This document shows, piece after piece, positions 1 through 9,319 of a DNA stretch of 64,000 bases. This DNA is from Rotaria socialis (Eukaryota > Rotifera > Eurotatoria > Philodinida > Philodinidae): positions 1 through 64,000 of the forward strand of contig CAJNYU010003002.1 in NCBI GenBank assembly GCA_905331475.1. The letters run 5' to 3'. A program made the position numbers and the translations under genes. A model generated the notes under the pieces. The model was not told the DNA's origin. It made no database searches and saw only the letters and a program-made list of their open reading frames with translations. Every line of letters begins with the position of its first letter. Within the stretch, counting starts at the first letter, position 1.

Positions 1-2
1 TT

Positions 3-239
3 ACACAAAGTCAAAGTGATATTGATCAAATAGATATCGAACAAATTATTACTGATGCTTACCATGAAGCTGTTGATATGCTTGATCGTTTAGAAATATT
101 GAATTTACTGAAAGAAAAACGCGCTCTTTGCTTAAACTTATTAAGTGAATATATGTTTAAACAGCTAAATTCGAACTCAAAGATGTATGATTACTCATCT
201 CAACTGAGCAATATAGATGATGAAGAATTCGAATTAGCA

Positions 240-278
<39 letters not shown>

Positions 279-614
279 AGAGCAGATGATCTCAGCATGG
301 ATGATGGTAATAATGATAGCACTTCTTCTAATGATGACCATACTGATGACGACGAACAATATGATACTCGAAATTTAATAAATACGACGAAAGATGACTA
401 TGTTGGAATAAAAATCTTCAATGCTATTCAGACCCACATAGAACATTCTTATTTTGAAGTTACAATCAAGGACCATATGAAATATATGCATAAACAAACT
501 GCTTGTTGGTTATTAACCGGCGAAAAAAGTAAAATTTCAAACGATCGACTGCTTCGAGTACAACAGACTAATAAAAAAAGTGATTTTTTTCTTCTTTATG
601 TACCATTTTCTTGA
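3..614 (+). CDS. Unrecognised Asp-rich protein, 3'-terminal exon(s), partial
   Basis: The reading frame is open from the first bases of the window to a TGA at 612-614, so this is the 3' part of a gene that starts outside. The first visible Met (78) is probably internal. About 60 helical, charged residues are followed by a run of Asp encoded by a pure GAT microsatellite (about 237-275), a second acidic stretch, and a basic C-terminal segment containing HKQTACWLLTGEKSK and SNDRLLRVQQ. A GT after the lysines near 580 could be a splice donor, in which case the last dozen residues (DFFLLYVPFS) would be intron read-through. I do not recognise the family. The acidic centre with a basic tail suggests a nuclear protein, which is only a guess. 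The codon use looks like that of the other genes here. Confidence 0.5.
237..275 (+). repeat. GAT trinucleotide repeat coding for poly-Asp
   Basis: About thirteen consecutive GAT/GATG-frame units lie inside the open frame and encode an uninterrupted Asp run. Pure triplet repeats of this kind vary in length between alleles without breaking the frame. Confidence 0.85.
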
Positions 615-880
615 ATTTTTCAATAAAATAAAGACCATTTACTGACTTTAAAATTTTGGAATACATGAATGTGTTGAATACGAAAAAGAGAAAGATGGTC
701 CATAGTGGTCGCTGAATAAACACTAATAAATATTTCATATGAAAATACAGATGATACAAACAAATAAAAAATAAAGAAATCAAATTTCTATCATGGATTT
801 CTGAAGATAGGCAAGAATTTCACAAGAGTCCACTTGACTCCGCGTGAGTGGAGTCTGCTGTTTCCCCCTTGCTGTAATGG

Positions 881-1908
881 GGGGGGGGTCGCAAAAATCT
901 CGCTTTTAAACTTACACTCACCATTTTCTTCGAAAATATATATAAGTTCCACAAAATATAGTAGGATGAGCAAATAATCTAACGGGTGACCCAAAATAAA
1001 TGAGGGTCTCAGTATTTCGTTAGTATCTCGCTCAATTTCCATTTTACAGAGTTGACTTTTTTCTAAAAGATATGCCATTCAATTCTTGACAAAACGCATG
1101 TCAAACATTTTTTTGAAGAGAGTTAAGGAAACAACGTTTTAAATAGTACTGAAAACGTATTAAAAGGTCAACTTTCAACGATGAAAAACCGTTTTTACAG
1201 GTTTTTCAATTGGCTAGCTGCGATGGAAATAAAATAACATAAGCATTTTGTAGCCCTTGAAAAGCTCTATCGGTGGTTCATAACTTGAAAATTTTGTGCT
1301 CATCCTTGCGACATACACCGATTCTTTTCGTTTTTAGATTTTCGAAAACATATGTTTCAATCTACAATTCCGAAGCCCCTGTGAAAAGAGGCATAACTAA
1401 GCCAAAGTAGCATCTTTTGGGTTCGGGTTTTCTTTATTTTGATGGAAAATCACTACTGTATCAGATTCACACACGCAAGTTGACATCAAACTCTCTTCTT
1501 CAATTCAGCTGGCAAAAATATCAGATTTGAGGCATTTTTAATGGAATTTTGAAAAGTCAAGTTCTTTAATTCCTAAGTGATTTCACCGAACCTTGAACTA
1601 CGTGGCCAGAAATAGTACACTTCAAAGTACTCAAAAAGATCTTCACTTTTGTTTCATTGTGTAACGTAGCGTAAAAAACGTTCTATCTTTTATCTTTGCA
1701 ATGGTTGTGAAAGTTGGTTGTTTTGTATGTGTTTAGTATAATTTTAAAAATTTTCTACTTATCTATCTTCAGAGAATGTTTTGGTGCGCGTTTGGTGACG
1801 AATTGAATGGCGCATCTTTTAGGGAAAACTTCAACCCTGTACAATAAAAATTGACCGAGATATTAGTGAAATACTGAGACCTTCATTTATTCTGGGTCAC
1901 CCGTTAGA
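881..1908. mobile_element. Non-autonomous DNA transposon with long inverted repeats
   Basis: The stretch at about 978-1110 is the imperfect reverse complement of about 1775-1908. The outer 15 bases match exactly (TCTAACGGGTGACCC at the left, its complement at the right), and the similarity continues inward through the GAGGGTCTCAGTATTTC region for over 100 bases. The interior has no coding capacity. Just outside the left end lie a run of ten G and a segment (885-955) that recurs in reverse orientation in an MMS19 intron (about 49950-50045), so the repeat family is wider than this copy. No clear target duplication was found. The family is unassigned. Confidence 0.6.
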
Positions 1909-2099
1909 ACTAAATATAATTCATATCAGAAATTAAGTTTTGTCTATACAAGTAAAAGTTTAATTTTATCATCAATAGTTTCGTTATTATTCATAAATCA
2001 GCATCAACTATACAGCTGAAGAATTAAATTTGATATTCGTACAGAGTACATGATTGATTATTCGAGTTTTAATGTAGGGATGCTCAGAAAGAAAAAAAG

Positions 2100-3290
2100 G
2101 TGTCATACTGAACCTTGTAGGGTTCTAGATTTGGGTACCAGTTTCAGAACCATTTAAGATTCAAGCAAAATCTGGTTCTAGCTGGAACCTTTTCCTTTTT
2201 CTTCCAAAAATGGTTCTAGAGTGGTAAAATGTAGCCCGCCACACTCAATTAGTCTAGTACTCGCCACTAGTGCTATATCTAGTCGTTAATTTCATATTTA
2301 ATCCCTTATTTCTATCATTAACCCTTAATTCTATTCTTAACCCTTAATTCTAGCCTTAACCCGAATTTCTATGCTGAACCAGTAAATTGTATGTGTTATA
2401 TTTACCTGGATTTGTTGTGAGCAGAATATAAGCCAGCACTTTTTCATTTATTCGCAGAAAACGGGCATCACCGTTACTTGTTTCTGAGACAATTCTAAAC
2501 AAACAAAAAAACAAGAATACCTTATATTGTAATTGAAAGATTCAACTTACCATGAAATCAATTATTCACATATACCCAAATAGATAAAAACATTAATTCA
2601 TTTGATCATATTAAATTTGCATTTCAATTGATTATTGCTACATACCTAAATAAAGAAAATATTGGCTTCATTTTACCAGATTGACATTACCTGTCTATTG
2701 ATAATTGTGACATGTCAAAAAAGACAAAAGAACAACAGCATTTCATAAGTTACCATTTATTATTGAAGTAATTATCGGGACACACCTACCCAGGCCCATC
2801 ATTCAACTATTGAATCTCCGGGATTGGAATCGATGATGACGGATTCGGATTCCTGGGTCTCGATAATCTATTTCAAACTTCGATCAGAATTTAGATCGGA
2901 ATTGAAATAAAAAGTCTAGCTTTGTGGCCGTCGAATTTTTGATAGATCCAATCTCTGGCCAATGGGAGCTCGGGTCGAAAAACTAGTGACGAATTCGAAT
3001 TCGAATTCCGGGACCTCGATAACCTATTTTAGATCTACACCAAGTAAATCACATTCAGAAAATATCGCGTCGTGGTTCAAGCCAAAACTATCTTTGGAAA
3101 AATGGTTCAGGATTAAAAAAAATGGTGCAAGACAGAACCCTTTCAAATATCCGGAACTATTGAGGATCTGAGATGGCTCTAGAAATTAGCTAGAATCCGC
3201 GAGGGTTTATTAATAAACGAATAGAACCTTAAAATGTTCAGTATCTTCGCTAGAACCATTTTGTTTAATCCAGATGGTTCAGTATGACAG
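2100..3290. mobile_element. Non-autonomous inverted-repeat element with internal repeats
   Basis: The left end reads TGTCATACTGAACC followed by GGTTCTAG. The right end (about 3248-3290) carries the reverse complement (CTAGAACC, then GGTTCAGTATGACAG). Variants of GGTTCTA recur throughout. Internal features are a run of roughly 15-base units built on TTAACCCTTAATTCTA (2290-2390) and a pair of diverged direct repeats (about 2829-2875 and 2990-3035) sharing GGATTC/GAATTC and CTCGATAA. No transposase frame is visible. It is most likely a non-autonomous DNA transposon. I could not define a target duplication. Confidence 0.5.
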
Positions 3291-3689
3291 CTTTTGTTTT
3301 CAGATTTTCAGAGTAATACAGACGAAGAAGGAATAGAAGGGTGGGGAGTGTTTTGAGCATCGAAGGAAAGATGAAATGAGTACTAAAAAGAAGAGTGAAA
3401 TGAGTACAAAATTTATCTATGTGTAATAAGAAAATAAATTATGTCATTTGACAAAACAATATGAAGAACGAAAAAATCATAATAAACAAATAAATATTAT
3501 GGAAACATGATTATTACAAAAAAAGCTTATGTTCGAACAGAATAGTTCGAACTTTTTTCGACTAGTAATAAGGATGTAAATTGTGTGTCTTTTAATAATT
3601 TTTTCGCTGTAAACAACACAAAAATATCATTGATATCATTAATATAATAATAAGGTACAAATGTCGAATGGATTGAGTTTTCATCCACT

Positions 3690-4341
3690 GGATGACGCAA
3701 ATGAATTACAATATAATTCAGAGCTAAAACTAAATTTCTACAGATATCTACCAGGGTCTACATGTAGCTACCAGGGTCTACATGCATCTACCAGGGTCTA
3801 CACGTATTTACCAGGGTCTACAGCTATTTACCAGAGGGTGTGGGTGTGGGTGCCATGAAAGGCTGAAAACAACGTGTACACACATACATAACATCTTAAC
3901 TGTGGGTGCCACGATAGGCTGAAAATCAATCAGTTACCATGATTGAAAACCGTGCCCTCACAGATACCTACCATGACCGTGATCATTACCGTGACCCTTC
4001 GATCTACCCATTTATCTATTTATCTATCTATCTATCTATTTATCTACGTATCTATCTACCTACCTATCTATCTATCTATATGTGGATAGGTGACAGTTTT
4101 TTTTGGAAAATCCCAATGATACTATCACTAAGATTTGTCATGCACTCGTCTCCGAATATCGTGAGGATTGGGTGCTAGGCCTGACGAAAACATTCTCATT
4201 CACAACCACACCTACACCCTCGTAGACACTGGTAGACCTTCTAGACCCTGGTAGATACATGTAGACCCTGGTAAATATAGTTAGAATAGGCGAAGGTCTG
4301 ATTGAATTTTGAATTACTTTATAATTCATTTACGTCATGCA
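3690..4341. mobile_element. Foldback-type element with subterminal tandem arrays
   Basis: The two ends are inverted relative to each other: 3691-3850 against about 4195-4341, beginning with GATGACGCAAATGAATTA and its diverged complement. Each arm carries a tandem array of about 20-base units with core TACCAGGGTCTACA, five copies on the left and about three inverted copies on the right. Inside the left array comes GTGTGGGTGTGGGTG, which is two and a half TGTGGG units. The inverted arm has a diverged counterpart (CACAACCACACC). The centre holds a TCTA tetranucleotide run (about 4014-4080). No coding capacity was seen. Terminal inverted repeats with internal tandem arrays are typical of foldback elements. 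Confidence 0.55.
4014..4080. repeat. TCTA/TTTA tetranucleotide microsatellite
   Basis: Imperfect run of TCTA with interspersed TTTA and CCTA units, inside the foldback element. Confidence 0.85.
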
Positions 4342-4355
4342 CTATTTTCATCATA

Positions 4356-5827
4356 CAGTAAAACCTCTCTATAATGAACACTAGCGGGACCCTTCAAAAA
4401 GCGTTCATTAAAGGAGGTGTTCATTATATGGAGGTTTTGCATTAACTGAACTCTTGCATGTATACAGTTCATGTTTAGTAATACTGTAACGAATTTTGTT
4501 TGATGATAAATGGATAGTTTATATTCGTTACTGCTGCAGCTTTAATTTTATTTATTTGTGATCACAAAGAGAAACTGGAAGAGTAGTGTTACCGCTATCC
4601 TCGGTATATACATGATGTTAGTTACAGTACTCAATTCTTCGATGTTCTAGGTCTTTTCCAGCTCTTTCTACATTCCAGTTCTGATGTATAATAAAATGTA
4701 CTCGCCTTATATACGTGCACACGAGAGAGAGAGAGAGAGAAAAGAAAGAACAGAAAAAATATATGATAGATATTTCCACCTTACATTAATTACGTTCAGA
4801 AACGTAGCCACATTGCGCAATGATATATGGATAATATTTAGAAGAAGGTCAGATACATTAATGATAGTAGTAGGTTGTACAGCATCCATTGAGAATAACA
4901 CATTCTATAACACTGATGAGAAAGTAATAGTCCTGTCTGCACGACAGTCCCAAAGGGTAATTAAAAAGACGGACTCCAAATATATGAACAATAAAGGATG
5001 TCCATGCATTATTGGCACAAATACCGATTGCTGTCTACTACGCATCTTGCGTATCAGAATTCACCGCAAATAACTTAAAGCAAAATCAAAGAGTATTTCT
5101 TTCATCTATTAGCTATACATAACATTCAATATTTACGAAACAACGTTTAAAAAACAAGTTTCTTTCATTTCTTACACATATCTATTTTATTTCTATGATA
5201 CTGTTGACTGAATTCATCTTGTAGATTGCGCTTCTTAGTTGAACTTTCATTTTGTTCATAACTTTCAATATACTCGACCTTGCGCTTGATAATGTTAGAC
5301 ATACTGCCGATTGAGATCTTATATTTGTCAGCAAGTGTACAGTACGAAAACTTCTCTTGATTTTCACTAATCAACTGTATCTTTTCAGAGAGGGTTAATG
5401 TGTGTTTCGTTGTCATCACACAATCGTAAATAGAAAAGTGCTTTGTTATTTCACATGTAAGTGATCATCTTTACGCGGACTATTCATTTTCATTGTTCCT
5501 TTTGTTCTATACATACGACGAATTTTATTTCTGGTCAATAGACCGCCAATTAATTAATGTAATACTGTTTAAGAATACACGTTATGTTTTTTTTAAATTT
5601 TCATCTCTTTTTTCTCTTGTTGCACACACAAACTTATAAATTGTTGCGCGTGTGTTCATTTTATAGAGGTTTTCTTAACTGAAGGGACCACAAAAAGCGT
5701 TCAGAGTTGCGAGGTGTTCATTATATAGAGGTTCATTTACAGCAAAAATTGATCGGGGGGACCGAGATACGCGTTCAAATAGGAGGTGTTCACTTTAGAG
5801 AGGTGTTCACTTGTAGAGGTTTTACTG
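4356..5827 (-). mobile_element. pogo/Tigger-type (Tc1-mariner superfamily) deletion derivative
   Basis: The ends are CAGTAAAACCTCTCTA (4356) and its complement finishing at 5827, the terminal motif known from pogo/Tigger elements. A TA dinucleotide flanks each side (4354-4355 and 5828-5829), as expected from insertion at TA. Subterminal copies of GAACACCTC-like motifs are repeated inside both ends. The only transposase piece left is an N-terminal DNA-binding domain on the minus strand (see 5165-5419). No DDE catalytic part remains in 1.47 kb, so the element cannot move itself. It sits 14 bases beyond the foldback element. Confidence 0.85.
5165..5419 (-). CDS. Isolated CENP-B/psq-type DNA-binding domain of a pogo transposase
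   Basis: An open frame of 84 codons starts ATG ATG ACA ACA. Residues 5-50 fit the CENP-B N-terminal helix-turn-helix: TLSEKIQLISENQE (helix 1), CTLADKYKISIGSMSNIIKR (helices 2 and 3). After residue 60 the protein becomes low in recognisable structure and stops. A full pogo transposase would continue with a second HTH and a DDE domain over about 400 residues, and neither is found in the element. It may be a simple relic, or a short DNA-binding protein able to occupy element ends. Expression is unknown. Confidence 0.65.
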   Translation of the reverse strand: MMTTKHTLTLSEKIQLISENQEKFSYCTLADKYKISIGSMSNIIKRKVEYIESYEQNESSTKKRNLQDEFSQQYHRNKIDMCKK

Positions 5828-5829
5828 TA

Positions 5830-6066
5830 TTTATGATTAATACACCATTGATTAAAATCATAAAAAGAAAATATTTCGGAATTATTTTTTCGTCGAGCAT
5901 AGTTAATTAAATTCGGTAATTGATTAGTTGGTATTGAGGCTGTTGGATCGTTCAGAAATAATAAATAATTAATTTGAACTTCTGTAGGTGTGGGTAATGG
6001 ATACCATGGAGGATTGCTCAAATGTGGGTGTGAGTGAGAGGTATATATGTAATCATATGTCGCATA
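5830..6066 (-). pseudogene. Coding-looking fragment of unknown family cut by the Tigger insertion
   Basis: On the minus strand a frame of about 79 codons runs into the Tigger end. It includes SNPPWYPLPTPTEVQINYLL and FSFYDFNQWCINHKY, a composition much more protein-like than the surrounding AT-rich sequence. It breaks at the TA target site. Joined across the element at the other TA, it gives only five more residues before a stop. I do not recognise it. It may be a fragment of an unknown gene or of an older mobile element. Confidence 0.3.
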
Positions 6067-6076
6067 TATCGGAAAA

Positions 6077-6120
6077 TTAAACTAAAACTAAATCTAGGAG
6101 TAGATTTAGTTTTAGTTTAA
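6077..6120. repeat. Perfect 19-bp hairpin
   Basis: TTAAACTAAAACTAAATCT (6077-6095) is followed by a six-base loop and its exact reverse complement (6102-6120). It lies between the Tigger-flanking fragment and the MULE relic. Confidence 0.8.
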
Positions 6121-6149
6121 CTTTTTCTTTTCTTCGTTTATATTCGAAC

Positions 6150-7186
6150 TCGAATTAGACAGCTACTCTCTACTCGTTGGAAAGAGTGCTTCTGATTATG
6201 ATCAATTCTTCGAAAGTATCATGGAAGAAGGTAACTTCAATCCAGATTCAATATTGACTGATTTCGAGGCGAGAACAATAAAATCACTTAAGTCACTTTT
6301 TTCAAATGTGCTTCACAAAGGTTATATCACATTTGATCCATATATGGATCAAATCGATCGATGATCGAGAGAGGACTTCCCTAATTGGTCCGACGGATAT
6401 CGGATCAATTTATAGCCAGTCAGATCGCAACATCTGACTTGCTGGAATTCGAGAGAGGAATAATTAAAATTAAATTAAACTGAAAAAAATATTAAAGAAT
6501 GCTGCAGGTATTATTTTAGTGTGCATCCAAGATTTAATGGATTCTTATGTAAGATCTGTAATTAGATCTTGGGTACAAGATAACCGTATTATCTTGTACC
6601 TGAATTTCCAAGATCTGTTAACATATCTGTACATTGTATCTTGACCAAGATCTTGCTTACAAGATGTTTGTCTAGGATAATCAACATAACTTTATGGTAT
6701 TTATTTTTTAGGCTTCTTGTTCCACTTTGGTCATTGTATTTGGCGTTCTCCTCAAAGTCTTGCATTGCAAAACAAAATATCAAGAGGATAAATGTTTTCA
6801 CTGGAATGTAAGAAAATTTCTCGCTTTACCCTTTTGTTCCTGTTGTAGATGTGATTAAAGCATTCGAATTCATAGGCGATGCTGTTGATAACAGGGTAAG
6901 CGCACATCTTCCTCGTTCTAATAATTCTATTGAAGGATGACACAATGCATTCGCCAAACGTGTTTCCATCGCTCATACAACGATCACAAAACTAACCGAT
7001 AAGATTCACCGCGAACAGTCGAAATTCGAAGTCGATATTGCTCAAATTCTTCAGGGTCAAGAGCCGAAACCGTAGAAAGCAACTTATTGAAAACTGGACG
7101 ACAGAATAAAACGACTGGTCGATGATTATCACAACGTTCATCTCGTCTACTACATGAACGGACTAGCTGCAAACGTATCTTTGTAA
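6150..7186 (+). pseudogene. MULE-type transposase relic
   Basis: Two coding fragments in one orientation. The first (about 6180-6330) reads SDYDQFFESIMEEGNFNPDS then ILTDFEARTIKSL, matching the MULE domain block around the second catalytic Asp. The second (about 6840-7186) contains DVIKAFEFIGDA, LPRSNNSIEG*HNAFAKRV, EQSKFEVDIAQILQGQEPKP and DDRIKRLVDDYHNVHLVYYM, the conserved C-terminal block NN-IEGWH of MULE/FLYWCH transposases with the Trp codon changed to TGA. A further in-frame TAG and a frameshift follow. Between the two fragments lie about 500 bases of unrelated sequence, including a palindromic AAGATCTT-rich stretch (6540-6690). It is clearly dead. Confidence 0.6.
6540..6690. repeat. 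Palindromic AAGATCT-rich short repeat
   Basis: Contains several copies of AAGATC in both orientations, including AGATCTTGGGTACAAGATAA against TTATCTTGTACC and CCAAGATCT. It looks like a small MITE inserted in the MULE relic. No target duplication was identified. Confidence 0.4.
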
Positions 7187-7189
7187 ATA

Positions 7190-8573
7190 AAATTTACTTT
7201 TTCTGTATTTTTCTTCTTGTTTTTCTCTCTGTATTTTTTTTCCTCAATAAAATTAATCGTTGCTTCACAGAAATTACTGTATTAATAAATGTGTCTGCCT
7301 ACCTTTACATTAATTGTGTTACATTCAATTAACTATGCAACGAATTGTCCGCGACTAATTGTACGACGACGAATTGTCCAGTTATCTGATACATTATGCT
7401 GCTTTAGAATTACATGAGCTTCGTCCAGTGTTTTGACGATTTTTAAAATATGATAATCTTTACTTGACATATTTTTGCTATTGGTAATCTTTACTTTTTT
7501 TTACATTTCTTTTATATACAAATCGTTACTCCAATTAATTAGATTATTTATGAATTGTCATGGGATTAATCATTATGAGTAGAACTAATCATAATTTAAT
7601 AGCAAAATACCTATTAATTACAGTCTTAATTTGTTTAAAGTTTAATTGATATATTTTGTACTGTTCTGTTCAGTTGGTGCTCATTTCACCCTATTTTTTG
7701 GTACTCTTTTCACATATGATCAATTTGGTGCTGATTTCGCCCTTTTTCCGGTTCTCAAAACACATTTTTTTCTAAAAAGAAAGACTAAATTGTTAAGTCG
7801 GCTTGCAAACCTTTGATTAATAAGGTATGCAAAGAAAACATGTTGAATCATATTTACATCTGTACGTGCACTACTTCAATAATCCGCGCATGGAGAGAAA
7901 AAAAAAGAAAAAAGAAATTCTATGCTTTACTGAGTAGACGAAGCCAATTTCGGAGGCTTTTGTGCACATCCATGGTCGATTGTATGTAAATAATAAAATC
8001 GGAAAAAAGTAACTAGCTTCTTACTAACAAGGAAACGAGAGATCACAAATGAGAAAGCAAGAAAGGAAATGAGAAAATTCAAAGATGATCGATGTGCTTT
8101 TTCGTGTCAAAAAATGACTTTACTGTGAATACTTACCTTCATTTTAAGCACAATAAGAAACGAGTACGCGAACGAACAAAAAAGAAAAATAACTATGGAT
8201 ATGATAATGATGATTTGATGTCTTTTCATCACTTCTTTATACTTCCGTTTCTATGGTCTAGAGAGACAAATGGGTTTCGCTTGTCGAGTAAATTTCCATG
8301 TGTGAATATACTTGTGGTTGTGTAGGAGTAAAACGAAGATTGTTTTGATTATCATCTATAGATATTGCGGGTCGGTAGACTCGATCTTATGATGATAACT
8401 TCCTTTTATTTCAGTAGTGTGTGACACATGCGCACATTTGGTTGTTTTCTTCGCTTAGATCTATTGTATTCTTTATTAAAGCTTCTTATAGACTAAATTT
8501 AACTTGAAAAGGAATCGTATTTCAATTCTAAGTGACATTTTAAGGATCTGTAATTATAATGATCAAGGTAGCA

Positions 8574-8618
<45 letters not shown>

Positions 8619-9150
8619 TGTTAAGATCAAGATACGAAAATAATCTTAGCTCATCTAATGGAAAAGTGGTCCATTGACGCGATGGATAAACAAAGATTAT
8701 GTTTAATGCGTAATACTACCCTTTCTCTGGGTACTTTCAAACTACTGATCATAAAAATTTGAAGGAACCATTTACAAAAGGAAATACTTGCGAATGCAAA
8801 GTTTCATAAATTTTTCTTCGTTGAAACCATAAAATGCTTCGTTTTTTTGTAATATTATCGAGATCAATATGAAATGTTTGATTTTTGAAACCTTAGAAGT
8901 ATCATATATTTGACTCTCCTTAGTATATTAAATATTATAACTACATATGCTTTTTTTACATACAACTTCATTCCGAATGTGAGATGGATTAGTTTCGACA
9001 GCATTCGTCATGCGATGTCAACATGTATTCAATAAACGCTCTGGTGTGACAACAATTTCTTCATCGAACTAATCATATACACATATCGATGAATATATAC
9101 GTATCTATATACACATATACATATGTATGTATCTGTATACATATATATAT
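7190..9150. other. Gene-poor AT-rich stretch
   Basis: I see no coding exon, RNA gene or clear transposon here apart from a CT/AT microsatellite at 8574-8618. The open frames are short and of low complexity. Confidence 0.5.
8574..8618. repeat. Compound (CT)n(AT)n microsatellite
   Basis: A CT run (8574-8590) passes directly into an AT run (8591-8618). Confidence 0.95.
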
Positions 9151-9315
9151 TGTTAGCGTTAGTGATGTAACTTACTAACGCCAAACGAAGGTCAAGATGT
9201 TCTTCTAGTCTAACTGGTTAGGACATCTTCCCCGGTGGCGGAAGGTGTGGGTTTGAGTCTCACTAAGTTCAGTTTTTCTTTGATCTGTCACATTACATCA
9301 GTGACGCTGCTAGTC
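9151..9315 (+). mobile_element. Short inverted-repeat element carrying a tRNA-like sequence
   Basis: The outer sequences GCGTTAGTGATGTAAC (about 9155-9170) and CATTACATCAGTGACGC (about 9291-9307) are inverted relative to each other with few mismatches. Between them lies a tRNA-like sequence (9200-9271). Size and structure suggest a small element that carries or captured a tRNA-like promoter. A tRNA-derived SINE that formed inverted ends is the alternative. Confidence 0.45.
9200..9271 (+). tRNA. tRNA-like sequence (pseudo-tRNA or SINE head)
   Basis: The D arm is perfect (GTCT, loop AACTGGTTA, GGAC) and preceded by TA at positions 8-9. The T arm is intact (GTGGG, loop TTTGAGT, CTCAC with one G-T pair), giving good internal A and B boxes for RNA polymerase III. 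The anticodon stem is imperfect, position 33 is C rather than T, and the acceptor stem pairs only partly (GTTCTTC with TAAGTTC). It is therefore probably not a functional tRNA. The anticodon cannot be assigned safely (CGG if the arm is taken at face value). Confidence 0.45.
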
Positions 9316-9319
9316 TCTT

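Noticed and set aside
2290-2390. AACCCTTA units as telomeric repeat
   Set aside because: The unit is about 15 bases, diverged, and inside an inverted-repeat element. It differs from the TGTGGG unit of bdelloids and from TTAGGG.
3661-3858. 65-codon frame with YLPGST repeats
   Set aside because: Translation of the tandem array of the foldback element.
4684-5073. 129-codon plus-strand frame in the Tigger element
   Set aside because: It starts with a GA-microsatellite-coded Arg/Glu run and has no resemblance to transposase; the real coding remnant is on the other strand.
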